From Nectonema munidae (Eukaryota; Nematomorpha; Nectonematoida; Nectonematidae): a stretch of DNA of 64,000 bases. Both the position numbers and the translations under genes were made by a program. The notes beneath the pieces are model-generated. The model searched no databases and was not told where the DNA came from. It saw only the letters and a program-made list of their open reading frames with translations. Shown piece by piece: positions 24,961-38,000 of this stretch (its first letter is position 1; each line of letters starts with the position of its first letter). The stretch is from contig JAUIRK010000014.1 in the NCBI GenBank assembly GCA_030549495.1, positions 1,150,501 to 1,214,500 on the forward strand, read 5' to 3'.

Positions 24961-27400
24961 ACACAATTTATTTATAGCTTTACATAAGATATTACAAATA
25001 TCATGTTTTATTAATTTTACTTGATTTATTGAAATTCTCCCTATTAGTCTCACTTCCAGAAATATAGTATATTAAAATCAAAAATGTCTTACCTCCTTAT
25101 TCATTGATTTAAGAAGTATTTTTATTTCAGCCTGATATACTTATATTCTCAACAATATGAAAAATATAAAGTTCCGTATGTACATCATCCTTGAAACTTT
25201 GTTTACACCAAACATAAACTCTTAGTTGAAAGTGCAGGACATCTTTTTATTTTTACTTCGTTCTACTCCGCAATGTTGCTTTTCAAGTTTACTTTTCATT
25301 CCTATTGAGTTACACAATTGATTCTCTCAAGCCTATTCGTATTATGTCATGTGTGGTGATCATGGAGGCAATTCTTCCAACAACATCATTAGAATGAATA
25401 AAATTGTGGATTACTTCTCGTGTCTTATTTCTGCTTTTAGTCTAATCATAATCATACAAATATTCTGTACTCGTTAATTTTAAATTCTGGCCAAAAGTTG
25501 TATTTTAAAACAAGTTGAAAATGATTAGTTAAAGCATATAAAACATTTAAAAGTGTGATTTCAAGTATCATGCTAAATATTTTCTATTCTTTAAAAAAAA
25601 TCTTTGCCAATTATTATCTATTACATTACATGATTGTTTAATACAAAATATATCTATAAAAACATCCCATACTTAAAAAAGTTTTCAAACAATCAATATT
25701 GACTTAAAATCCCTTTTTAATTCACCTCTAACTCTTACCCGTTTTGATCTCATTTTACAACAATTAATACATCTCTAAAATTCGACAATAATAATATCTC
25801 GTTGAGGTTTAATTTGTCCTAATTCACATATTTCTTATTATGATTTTGTTACAGACTCCGTTATAAGTAATTGCAACTAAGGTAAATTTTAGATTTCTAA
25901 ACAATATTCACTTATCCTATTTCTAATAATCATGAATTTACAAATATTGATAAAAATTTAATTTAAGGTTCGAATAATAAAGCTACTTCCTTCTGTAAAA
26001 TAGTAATTTCTTCAGCAAAATCAATTTTTTATTTTCTGATTATTCTTTTTATGTTGAAAAATTGGTTCTGTTTATTAACCCTCTTCTTCCCATAACAAAG
26101 CATTTTAAACTATTTTAAACAAAATTATGGTTATTTTATCTCCTACAAACTTATTAATCTTTTCTCTGATTTTAGATTCCTCATTGAAAGTCTTATGTCT
26201 TTGACATTATCCCATACGCCAAAGCAAGTGTTTTTAACACACTTTTCAATTTCATCTAAATCATACGGGTAAATGATTCCTCATCCTTCGCTAAATTTAT
26301 TACTATAATCTTTTTTATCCCTTCACTGGATTTTTTATCATTATATATTTAATCGTTTATTTGCTGTTTTAATTTTAATCAACATGAAAATTGAGTATTC
26401 TTTTAATCATCAAAACTTTTAATCTTTCTATATAATTAGGTGATATTATAATGGCTTTAATTAGCCTTTAATATTACCTTAAAAAACATTGAATAATCGG
26501 AATTTGCATAGTTACAAAACTTCTAAGTGATGATTGACAATATTCCTCTTCCTATTTTTTAAAGTTCATATTGTTCTCGATTTGAAATCGGCAAGATTTC
26601 AGGTAAGAAATGATCAAGTAAGGAAAATCAAATCGCCTAATTTAATTCCAACCCTTCAAGTCCAAGTATTCATCAAGATCGAAATTCAAATTTCTTTGCG
26701 AAGCAACAATTCCTTCTTTATCAGATAAGATAGTAAGAAAACCTCCAATATCAACCATACTTATCCACTTTCTGCCCATCCTATTCAAAGCACTATCGTT
26801 ACAATAATAATGTTAACATCTTTAAAATAAACTTTCTTTCTTTTGGTCATTATCTATATATCTTTTTTTACATTTCTGAATCAATTTACTTCCACTATGA
26901 ATTTTGCATTATTACACATATAGTTATTTCGAATTAGAAATGCATTTCTTGTAAAATAAAATCTAACTCAATATAAATCAATAGAATTTTTTTGATTTCT
27001 AAGTTCCTTTACTTATTCTTTTTTTTTTGAAGAAGAAGACATTTATTTAGCAGAAAATAAATTTGATTATATTCATATCGAAAGGTGGTGCAAACTAACA
27101 AGGTAATTGTCATACAAAAACGAAAATTAAATTTGATTGAAAATATGAAGAATATATACCTTATTAAAATGAAAAATGAAATTTTATTCAGAAATTATTT
27201 GTATAAAAAAGACACTTAAAATATGTGAACAGGGAAAATGAATATAAACATAAAATGATAGAGTAAAAACTAGCAAAAAGATAAAATAATTAAATATATT
27301 TAATTGCGATTGTTTAAGCTGTGCCATCATCTAACCAATCAACCAAATTGCGATTATGCGTCTATGATATTTTGATGAAAACGTAAAAATATTTATGAAA
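24961..27400. other. A+T-rich spacer between two LINE fragments
   Basis: No recognisable coding sequence. The 64-codon frame at 26534-26728 is not supported. Long T- and A-rich tracts dominate. It may hold very old transposon debris, but nothing can be named. Confidence 0.4.
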
Positions 27401-30400
27401 AGAAAATATTTAAAAAATTATAATAGTTCAATTTTAATAAATTAATATAATTAAGGGTTTATGAAAAGAAAGAAATTAAAACAAAAACGTGAAACTCTTA
27501 CACTTGAATAATAGAAGCCTTAAGGCTAATTTTGATTTTTTATTAAATTTGCTCAGTTCACTCACTTTTAACTTCGACTTAATTATTTTGAGCGAAATTT
27601 GGAATATTGGTTCAACTAATTTTGAAATTCCTGACTACAACTTTTATTATCAAAAAAAGGGTAAACGAGGTGGTGGAGTAGGAGTTTTTTTATAAAAAAT
27701 CATTCACTCTAATATCAACCTATAATCTTTCTTGAATGGAAAATCTTTTTGACTTTCTTCATTTACATTTTAAATTAGATTCAACATTTGTTGATTTGCT
27801 TGCGGTGTATTGTCCTCCTAATTCAAACATTACTTCTTTTAATACTTACTTTTATAAAATATTTTCTTCACGTTCTATCTTTAAATTTACCATAGTAAGC
27901 GGTGATCTTAATTTGAATCTCTTTGATGTTGATAAAGATGCTAATTACATGAGCTTTATTGGTATTTTGCATTCTTTCAGCTTTTTTCCTACAATAACTA
28001 AATGTACTCGCATAACCCCAACTTCAGCTACTTTAGTTGATAATATTTTTTTATCAATTTCAGATCCTCGTTTTCTTGATACAATATAATTTCCGATATT
28101 TTAGACCATTTTCGAAATTGTACTATCATTAAAAATTTTTTCATAAAAATTCCTCCAAATATCAATACTGTAGGAAAAGAAATTTCAGTTTAAAAAATCT
28201 GTGTACTTTTGTTTCAAAAGTTTCTCAAACGAACTTTTCTTTCGTCTTGGAATCTACTGATCCCAATATTGCGTATGATTCATTTTCAAATCTCATTAAG
28301 AAATCTTTCGATGCCAGTTTCCCCCGTTATAAATATAAAACCAAAGTGAAGATTGAACCATGGTTTTCTCCCTTTCTCGTTTCTCTCAAAAATATAAAGA
28401 AGTGTTGTACAAAATGAGTGTTCTTTTCCCAAATCAGCTAAATTTGATAAGATATAAAAACATGCTGAAGCAGTATAAAATAGAATTGGAAAAAGCTAAA
28501 TCGAAATTTTATTTTAATCAGTTTTCTAATTGTAAAATCAACATGATTTGGAAAAAGTTGAACAATCTTTTCATGTTCTCTAAAAATATTCCCATTCGTT
28601 CTTCCTTTAATTGTGATGACTTCGCTTCCTTTTTTTCACGTTCCTGATGCATCTTCTTTGAGTTATATTGATGATTCTATTCCCATGAACCATTCTTCTT
28701 TTTATTTAACCTAAATTACCCTTAATGACCTCATTGTTGCCAAATCTTCTTTATCAAATAAAAAATCTATTGGCGAAGCTGAATTATCTTTTGTTTTAAT
28801 CATTGACATTCTTTCATAAATAAGTTCTTCACTGGTAGTTATTTTTAATCTTTCTCTTAATGAAGGTGTATTTCCTGTTAAGCTTAATGTATCTAAAATA
28901 ATTCACTTTTTGAAAAATAAAAAGTGGCCTTTTTCTATGAAAAATTATAGACCTATTTCCATTTTATCTGCATTTGCTAAAATTTTTGAAAAAATTATAT
29001 CTATTAAAATGATTTCCTTTCTTGATAAACATGACATTCTTAATCATAAATAATTTGGGTTTGTTAAGAACAGATGAACAGAGGACGCTGCACTTTCACT
29101 ACTTGAATCTATATCAAAGCATTTTTATGGCAGGAGTTTAAGCGTGGCCTTATTGTTAGATATCCACAAAGCTTTTGATAATGTTGATCACACTTGCCTT
29201 ATTGACAAGTTATTTAGAATCGGCTTTAGAGGACAAATTTTGACATGGGTATGTAGTTTCCTCAGTAATCGAGTTTCCTTTGTTTTTTTCGTGGTGAAAA
29301 TTCCAATCAGTTCTATATTCATAAGGGAGTACCCCAAGGATCAATCATTGGTCAACTTTTATTTTTTATTTTCATAAATGACATTTTTTCTTGCATCAAC
29401 AGTTCTGTGCCATTTACATTATATGCTGATGATATAGCTCTTTCTCTTAACTTTAGTGATCCTTCAGACGCTTTTTCAACGATAATTACTTGTTTGCAAA
29501 ATATTTCTAATTAGTGCGAGAAAAATGTACTTTCTTTGGATACAAGTAAATGTTCTTACATGATTTTTTCTAAGCAAAAAACTAAATTTGAATTAAACAT
29601 AATGATGAATAGATGTCGTTTTCTCAGAATGGATCAGTTTAATTACCTTGGTTTAATCCTTGTAGAAAACTTATCCTGGTCTTCACATATAGCTACTGTT
29701 CATACATAGGTTGCTAGGCTTTTTGGAATTTTTATGAAAATAAAAAATTTCTTGACTCTAATTGTAAAAAACTGTAGTATAATGCTTTTATTCTTCCTCA
29801 TTTTTTATATTGTAACATTATAGGGGGCTCTTCAAATTACACATTTTTAAATAAATTGAGATCTCTTCAGAATAAAAATTTTTCTTTCATAAATAACTCT
29901 CTATATTTGGATCAGTGGTTTGTTAAGGATAATATATATGATATTAATATATTAGCGTGCCTAAAGTTTTATCTTAAATATTGCTTTAAAAATGGGCCGT
30001 ATATTTCTTTTTTTTTCTCAATTCATAATCACTTCACTCGCTCTACTTGTTTTCTAGATATACCTCGAATAAAAAATAAATTATTATTTCGCTCTATCAT
30101 ATTGAGAACATTATTCATTTCAAACTCCTATCATTACAAATTAAAAATATACTGTTTTCATAAATTCAAAGATTGGTTAAAATGTATTATGCATCATTGA
30201 ATTTTTCTGTTTTAACTTCAATCATTATATTCGTCATAATTTTTTTTCTTTTCTTTTTATGTTTTCTGGAATATATTTATATGCATATAATATAAAATAT
30301 AATATATATATTTTTTCATATTTATAATTAACTTTTTTTTATCTCCCAACGGTCCTCTTTTTTTTGTTGTTTCCTCTATTCTCTTCCGAAACTTCTCTCC

Positions 30401-30500
30401 GTCTTTAGTGATGGATGAGTTGAATTCTCGATGACGTCTGAAGACCTCCTTTTTCGCCTCTATTTTAAAGCATGCAAATTTATTCTATTCATTCATTCAT
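27400..30500 (+). mobile_element. LINE retrotransposon, endonuclease plus reverse transcriptase (copy B, dead)
   Basis: From 27489 an AP-type endonuclease begins (LLHLNNRSLKANFDF, LIILSEIWN, GKRGGGVGVFL). It continues at 27736-28089 with LLAVYCPPNSN, VSGDLNLNLFD and LVDNIFLS. A linker at 28360-28647 is followed by RT: NYRPISILSAFAKIFEKI near 28940, LLLDIHKAFDNVDHTCLI at 29150, GVPQGSIIGQLLFF near 29325, and the catalytic LYADDIAL with YADD at 29422-29433. A thumb-like region runs to about 30190. The likely 3' end carries an ATTC/ATTCAT simple repeat near 30480-30495. The gene is split by several frameshifts and stops. The domain order fits CR1/Jockey-type LINEs. It is longer than copy A and retains both enzyme domains. 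Confidence 0.88.
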
Positions 30501-30599
30501 AATATAGTTTTATGCCTATATTCAAATTTTATATTATCAATAAAATTTCTTCTTTTTCTTTATAATAGAGGTAACTTATATATTTTTTAAAATAAAATT

Positions 30600-31540
30600 T
30601 TAGAAGTTATATAACAAAATTTAATTGAAGTAAAAGTTATTTCAAATTAAGGGGGAATCAAGGAATCCAAAAAAAATTCTAAGAATTAACTTTTCTGTTT
30701 TTAACAACGTTTTGTTCTATTTTTAATGTCACTTTTTATTGAACAAAATTTTTCAAAAAAATTAATATTTCTATTTTGATTTTATATATTGATAGTGTTA
30801 TCTGAAAATTTTATAAAATTTAAAGATAGGTATGGATTAAAAGTTTTGAAAAGGTATTACTTTTTACTTTAATCCCCTTAAATTCACGTGAATATTGACA
30901 TTTTTCAATTGAATCGATTTGATTTTACATATTTTTAAGATTAAAAAATTTGGATTGAAATAAAGGATTAAGGCGGATTCTACTTAAAAAAATGGGGATT
31001 CAATTATAATTTTTTTACAATTCTTCGGAATTTTAATAATTGATCTCTTTACTTATTTGTATATTTAAAAATTGTTGTTTATCAGAAATGCATAAATATT
31101 AAAATTTATATATCGTTTTTTTCATTATATTTTTCAATTTTCAAAGGTTTAGATGTTTCAAATTAAGAAATCGAGTTTTTTCATCATGTAAAAACATGCA
31201 TACATACACAAGTATTACTATATCTTGAAATTTGGGTATTTATTGTGTTTAGGGAAGATATAAAATTTTACTGAGTTGAAGTCTGCTATCTAATAAAATT
31301 TGAAAGCCGCCGGAGATAGATTTTTTAATCTGAAAGTAAGATTTGGGATTAAAATATTTTAAATTTTCAAGCACTTGAAGTTGGATATTTTCCCTCCGAA
31401 TTTCTAACTCGGATTGTTACATATTATCTAATCTATATTATATTAGAAAGAGATGAAGATAAAACAGTATTTTAAAATTCAAATTTAAGTTTGTGATAGA
31501 TAAATAATAGTAATTTGTTTTACAGTTGACATCTTAGGTT
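30600..31540 (-). repeat. Right arm of the long inverted repeat
   Basis: This is the inverted counterpart of 22625-23300, with an extra 150-200 bases near 31020-31310 that the left arm lacks. The best-kept block, about 30901-30960, matches 22858-22918 with only a handful of differences. No coding sequence is present. Confidence 0.7.
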
Positions 31541-32039
31541 ATGCAAATGAAAACTTACGATTGATATTATGAACGAAAACTTTATATATTTATACATATA
31601 TCAGAAGTGCACATCCTCAAAAAAATTTTTTGGTGGGGACGAACTTTTTTTTATAATTTTCAAAATTTATTATAAAAGAATTTTTGTCAAATAAACGCAT
31701 CTCCATTTTTACCCAACTATACTTCCCCTGTAGGCTCTCAATCCCATCATGACTGCACTAATTTTATCAAGTCAAATGACATTGTAATTTTAATTGCATG
31801 ACTACATTCTATCTAAGTATTTCTTAAACTTGGGTCCGTGGTGCCCTAGGGGATTGTGAAGCAATTTCATGACGACCGAGAAAGGGTCACTGAGTAGATC
31901 GCTTTGCGCAACACATTTTCCCAATAAATCACATTTAAAAGAATAAATCTTTGAATTGAGTACTCTTTTTATTCTTTTATTGCTTTTCCGACCTAATTTT
32001 ATATATGTAAATGTGCATACTTATAATTTGGTTTTACTG
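31541..32039. other. Unassigned A+T-rich stretch
   Basis: No gene or repeat ends recognised. A short G+C-richer patch near 31830-31915 (GGTCCGTGGTGCCCTAGGGG) has no identifiable coding frame. Confidence 0.4.
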
Positions 32040-32600
32040 CTTAATGCCTGATGGGGATGAGGATTCTAATTGTCTTTTGTGTTCTGAAGTGTTAGCATCC
32101 ACCAAAGCCCAATTAATTTTCTAAAGCCCGATAAGTGAAGCACCGGAAGTATAGACTCGAGTTCAGTAAATAAAACTATTGACTATTTTAAACGTCAAGC
32201 TGAAAGATTGCACAAATACACGTTTGAGAACATAGGAATGTTTTTGCAAAATATTAAATATGGTTTTAAAAATATATATTCTCATATTAATCCAGAACAT
32301 TCACCTGGCGTGTGTACTGACCGTGCTCTAGCATTTTTTGTTTTAGTTTTTAGACTCTAATTAAGCAAAAATCTCTAAATGTAATTCATACCCAGTTTGC
32401 TATTCATTTGCCAGTCCTAATGAAAACCATACTTGATGGGTTGAAAAATATTCTCAATGAAGTCATTAAAACAGCGTATTTATTTAAGCAAATGTCTTCA
32501 ACTCTTGTTTGTTTTTAGAGTTATGCAAAAAAATGATTCCTGGAATAAAAGACGTGGTGTTTAAATTATGTTTAGCAAATATAATAATAAGGGCATTTTT
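32040..32600 (+). mobile_element. ZBED5/FAM200-like hAT transposase relic
   Basis: Short + strand fragments match the conserved order of ZBED5-type hAT proteins. First comes a BED-finger-like piece (DEDSNCLLCSEVLAS) near 32050-32100. Next is GVCTDRALA near 32310, equivalent to the family's GVCTDGA box. Then a stretch near 32380-32500 reads NVIHTQFAIHLPVLMKTILD and VIKTAYLFKQ, like the H-x-H-x7-LP...VLD block. Many breaks separate the pieces, so it is an old inactive copy. Confidence 0.6.
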
Positions 32601-32669
32601 CCTAACTTGTGTATTCTATTACATTAATTTAACTCTCTCAGTTACAGCAATCAGTAGGCATAAACCTTT

Positions 32670-32905
32670 TAAGCTTTAAATTATAGAGAATACTTTCTAA
32701 TAGTTATGTGCTATAAAAAATAGTTGTCTTCTGAAAGTATATGGGCTCTCATTCAAATCGGTGGTTACATTACTCCCTCTCATCAAATATAGCTCAAATT
32801 TGCATTATTATATCAATGAAGTAGAAATTTGAAAAAAAAAGATTAAATTTTCATTCTAAGACTTGATCTTAAAACAAGGAAAGTAATATGGAAAGTCTAC
32901 TTCCA
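32670..32905 (+). repeat. Dispersed repeat, copy 1 (pair with 41310-41545)
   Basis: About 235 bases align in direct orientation with 41310-41545. Shared blocks include TAAGCTTTAAATTATAGAG, TTATGTGCTATAAAAAATA, TCAAATATAGCTCAAAT and TCATTCTAAGACTT. No coding sequence. Copy 2 lies in MTERF4 intron 2. Confidence 0.7.
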
Positions 32906-32965
32906 CGCCAAACAAATCTTTTAAATACTATAAAAAATGATATAAGATTGAAAATTATTGTTAGG

Positions 32966-32988
32966 GGAGCGAAAGACTTTTTCGCTCC
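32966..32988. repeat. G+C-rich short hairpin
   Basis: GGAGCGAAA and TTTCGCTCC pair around a 5-base loop. It is embedded in a G+C-rich patch (about 32961-33005) that resembles the G+C-rich ends of the MITE at 9298-9788, but no matching opposite end is clear. Confidence 0.5.
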
Positions 32989-32999
32989 TCCCCGTCCCC

Positions 33000-33755
33000 T
33001 CGGAATCACATTGGAGGAGGTTTTCAATTTCAAACTAAAATAATTTCCACTTATAGCGGGGCCGTACTCTACATTGATAAAATTTTTTATTGTCTATATT
33101 TCGTGCAGTATGCTTTTCTTTAACCAAAAATAAAATGAATAAATAATCGCATTAAGAGCTTTTATGTGATAAACGAAAAGTTTGATAGAGAATATGGAAT
33201 TTATATTTTTAGAAAGAAATGAAACAGACATACTTTTTTTGTACACAAGTTTTTTAGAATAAGATATTTTTCGTTTTTTGCTAGATCTTTTCATATATAA
33301 TTTTTCTTTTAATATAAGTTTCGATTTTTTTGTTAATATTCAAATAATACTGCGCTTTAAATAGGTAAAATATTGTTAATTTTTATCCTCTTGCGTGGTT
33401 TAAATTTAATCAAATTAAACCTTTTTAAATGGATGTCAAACATACATAACATTAATTATTTAATACCATTCATTGTTCATTCACAATCCCTCCATAAATT
33501 ATTATTATTATTCACAAGAGTGCCTAACTTTCATTTACTCTTATTTAACCAACTAGACTAAAATTTCCTACTCGTAACCATGATGTAAACATCTTTTTAA
33601 GGAACAGCGTGTTTAAGACTAAATTTTACAATATATCATGAATTTCTTTCACAATTTAATCTACTTGTCTAAACCCGGTTGTTATCAAAGGAATTATGAT
33701 AAATCAATTAACCTAACTAATTATTATCTAACTAGGGCACTAACTGAATAACTAT
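33000..33755. other. Unassigned A+T-rich stretch
   Basis: Short open frames on both strands (33094-33294, 33373-33561) lack domains and look like chance. Confidence 0.4.
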
Positions 33756-33999
33756 CTTGAAGGATAGCAAAAATAAAATTAATTGAAAAACTGAGGACAC
33801 TTTCAAAACTTTATTTAACCAAACATTTTCGACCTGAATATTTTTTATCAAGGAAATAAAAATTTTTATTTCAAGATTTTCGCCTTTTCAATTTCCCATT
33901 TATATCCTTGATAAAGACATTCATGTCGAAAACGTTTTGATAAATAAAGTTTTCAAAGGGTCCTCTTAATAATTTATTTTATTTTTGCTATCGTTCAAG
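33756..33999. repeat. Head-to-head inverted fragment of a Penelope-type terminal repeat
   Basis: Two arms of about 110 bases face each other across a short spacer. The left arm reads CTTGAAGGATAGCAAAAATA, then ACTTTATTTAACCAAAC, TTTTCGACCTGAAT and TTTATCAAGGA. The right arm is its inverse (TCCTTGATAAAG, CATGTCGAAAACGTTTTGAT, AAATAAAGTTTTC, TATCGTTCAAG). The CCTTGATAAAG...GAAAACG...AAATAAAGTTTT word is typical of Penelope-like element ends. No RT lies beside it. Confidence 0.55.
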
Positions 34000-35006
34000 T
34001 TATTTAATGGACACATTCGCATTCATCTTATCTCAAATATGAATGACTATCTAACTACATAATCAACTTATTTACCTTACACTCATTTGAATGCACCCCG
34101 TCTAAACCTACAACCCACATTTTATATAAATGTTAAGATAAAACAAAGTATTTTGTAACAGTATCCGATGTTTCCATCCCCGCACTAGTACTGCCCCACA
34201 AAAAATAGCCCCGGTTGTGGTTGCCCGCATTCCTCCGCGTATACACCGTTACTGCTTAGTATTCTAGTAGCCTTGCTTTCTTTGGCTTTAACTAAAATAA
34301 AATTTAACAGTATCAGTTTATTTAAATATAACGATGATGTTTATATATCTTCATTCAAGTTTCTAATTATATTGATATTGCTTTAATACATAAATAGAAA
34401 GCTAAGTTATCGAAAAGATAGCAATGTTATAATAATTAGTGTTAAATGAATTTATTAATCTAACAAAATGTTTCTATTTGTTATGTAATGACCTCAAATA
34501 TATCTTACCTGTAAATACAAATTCATGGCTTCTGTATTATCTTTAAATTTCTGTGGTTGAAACTTCGTTCTTCTCCAAATTTTAATCAAAAATTTAATTT
34601 GCTTATTTCAAAAATTGCAAACCTAACATTATTTTAACATAAAAAATGAATTAACTGATTGAAAAATGTTTACATTTAAAATAATTTTGAAAAAATGTCA
34701 ACGATATGCCAGGTGTTATTGTTTACCTTTTATAAATACTCTTATTGAAATAGGAAAGGGTGCATATACGATTGATGTTTCTTACTTTTAATTCCTATAT
34801 ATACCATTGTGAATAAATAGGTTATCAGGTAGTTTTGACAACCTAAACCGTCTTGGTCTTGGATCTTGATTTTTGTGCATGATTATTGCTCAGCGAACAG
34901 AGCTTTCAACCTTTGATTTTATGTGTATTCAAATGGGGTGTTTTTATATTTAGCTTTTAGAAATTTACTTTAACCGATATGAAAAGCTCACTTTTCCTCA
35001 CTCTTC
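34000..35006. other. Region upstream of MTERF4
   Basis: A+T-rich with no clear promoter motif or coding sequence. The start codon at 35007 is preceded by a short leader with CTCACTTTTCCTCACTCTTC. The transcription start cannot be placed. Confidence 0.35.
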
Positions 35007-38000
35007 ATGCTTTCTAATATCTTTACTTCTTCCATTCGCTGTGTGACAGTACGCAATGCAGTTAACTTTGCTTTTAATAAAGTAACCGTTTCTGCTTCCT
35101 CATTTAATCTTACTAAGTCATTCTGCACCAAAATTTCTGATGGGAAAAATGGCGTTGCCTCGACTTCAATTGTCAGCTTGGAAAAAACCTTTTACGACTG
35201 TTTTTCTCTAGAAGTTAAAAAAGCAGACGTTTTATCCCTCAGTGATTCCATTATTTCTGAAATAGACGATCCATCCAGTCTTGCACTTATCAATAATCGC
35301 ACCTTTTTGGATGTGGTTAAGTTGTTTATGGAAGCAGGCATCAATGACGATCTAATCACTATGCTTCTCACTTCTCAACCCAGTCTTGTATTTTTACCAA
35401 TTACCACGATAAAATCTTATATCAATGAATTTAAAAAAGCGAAGTTTTCGCCATCACAAATAATTTCCATTCTTCGTTACAATCCAATGATATTAGAAAT
35501 GGATCTAGATGTATTTCTTTCTGTCATTAAAACTTTTCGAAAATATGAACTCCATGATGTTTGGGTGGCAAAAATTTTGAGCTATGATCCAAAGGTATTT
35601 TTTTCTTATATTCTTTTGTTGGAGTATAACACCAGTTTCGTTACGAAAAATAAAATATAGATGGCGCAAAGTTTCCATTTTTAAAAATAAAAATCTCTAA
35701 GAAACCTATAAGTCAACAAAATTGTTATTAAAAAAGTTGAAGCTCGTGGGATTTTTGCGGAAAAATTTTCAACACCTTATCAATGCAGAGATTTATATTA
35801 GCTTTAAATTTTTAAAAGAATAAAAATGGAGGGGGAGGGGTGTCACTGCGCCACATGCCCGTTCCTGTCTACGACTGTATAAGACTAGATTGATTTTTAA
35901 AAGACTTCCTAAATGAAACTTTGTTTTGCACCAGATATACGAACGATAAAAACAGATTACAGATTGTACATAAGGAGAGATGATGTAGGATACTCGCATA
36001 AGGGATATGTTGATATTGTGTGTTAAATCTGATGATTGTGAGTAGCTAGCAAATTTGATTAACGTTATTATCACAAGAGGCAAGCCAATCCAAGACCGGT
36101 TTCATTGGAACTCGTCAGTTGGGTGTAGGTTGCTATTCACATTTCTGTGAATCGAACTGAGTCTCATTGGTAAGGGTGGACAGCACTATCCAAGGCCTCA
36201 ACCAATAGAATGTAAGTTACATTAAAGAAACGTTTTATCTCCCAGACTATAACGTAAATGTGAATATTATTACCACCTTTTGAAGAGTTAAATAAAAAGG
36301 GAGGTTTTTTGTTTAAAAAAACTTTATCAAGATTATTGTTATTATTATTGTCAGCACAGGATCACGCAGGAACTAGAGTTGCATTAGAAAATATTTAAGC
36401 ATCCTCCAATGTAATTTAGTTTTTTCCCTTTCTTATTATTTAATAAAGATTTTTAAGTGAAAAAACTTACCAAGATTTATAATATTTGTGCGAGTCCAAA
36501 AAACGGACAAGCCGACTTGTATACTCTGTAGTATATATCGGGGGATACGTTCTAAGGAGTGACGCAATTAAATAGTAATCAAAAGAGTGACAGAATTATA
36601 TAGTAATTAAAGGATTGCCAAATCAAAGCTTAGTCAGTAGTTAATTTATTCATTAGTGAGTGGGTTAGTTAACTTGTTATTTGATTAGTTAATTAGTGCA
36701 TGTTAGTTAGATTATATAGTTAACATAATATAAGGATAAAACACCTTATTAAATAAGCAAATATTAAACAATATAATTGACATTACACATATATAGTCAA
36801 GATATGTTTACAAATAATTTAAATAAACATGTTCACAAATTTAATTTTTATATAAAAAAAGTATATTTGTTTTATAGTTGATATTGGGAGAATATTTTGT
36901 TTTTGAAATATACCTAGAAAAAAATACGAAACAATACAAAATGCAGGAGATTTATTAATTTAATATTTCGGACACCACGATGTCCATAGTCATAAGAGGA
37001 GAATAAAATAATGTGTCCATCGCATCCAAATCAAAAAAAATTACATTTAATAAATCTCCTGCATTTTGTATTGTTCTCGTATTTTTTTCTAGATATATTT
37101 GTTTTATATAATATAATGATAAAACAATTAAGTTAATAATTTGAATAGACATCTTATAACAGGATATAAAAAGCACTGTTTAATGAATCCAAGTTTGTAA
37201 AAATAAATATATTGTTTTTTATCACTCATTTGTCATGCCACCCCCTTATTTGTCGCTCCTTCAATTTCTATATTTTTGCCACTTCTTCCAATTTCTGTAT
37301 TTTTGTCACTCTTTTGTCTTGCCACTCCTTTCAATTGTCATTCCTTTGATAATAAAACATATATAGGACGAAGTCGGATTACTATTAGTTAATTCTAAAT
37401 AGTGATTAATCTGTTTAAGATATCGTTTTATTCCTGATTTAGATTTTCTTTATGGACATGGTTTTGGTAGATAAACGTCTTCAGGAGCTAAGCGATCATT
37501 TTGAACCGTATCTTATAAGAGACTTGTTCTTGCAGTCTACTCGAATATTAACCGTCCAAAATCCAAAGGTTGCCGAAAAGTTCGGATATGCTATTGGTGA
37601 AATGAATGCTACACATCACCAAATGGCGAATTCCTTGATCTTTGTCTTTCCTTTTTTTCACCTTTACACGCGGCATACGTTTTTGCTTCGAGCTGGCCTC
37701 TTTATTCGTCCTGACCCAGTAATAATTTTTTTTAACAAATATTTTGTGAGCAACGCATATATATATAACCAGGTGTGAATCACCGCTTCGCCTTAAATAT
37801 CTTTGACAGCATGTGTGGAAAAATTTTCAATACATTAATATTTCATTCGAATACAATTCAAAGAGTACAAAAATTTGCACCTCTTCTGTCCTTCTCTGGA
37901 TCCGAATCGAAAGAAATACGGGTTGACAATAATTTATAGCGATAAAGTACACAAATTTATAAAATGGTATTATTATTTATAAAAAGTTTGATATTTATAT

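Noticed and set aside
22625-31540. Long inverted arms as ends of a Polinton-like element
   Set aside because: No hallmark genes of that class are visible between the arms, only LINE sequence and A+T-rich spacer.
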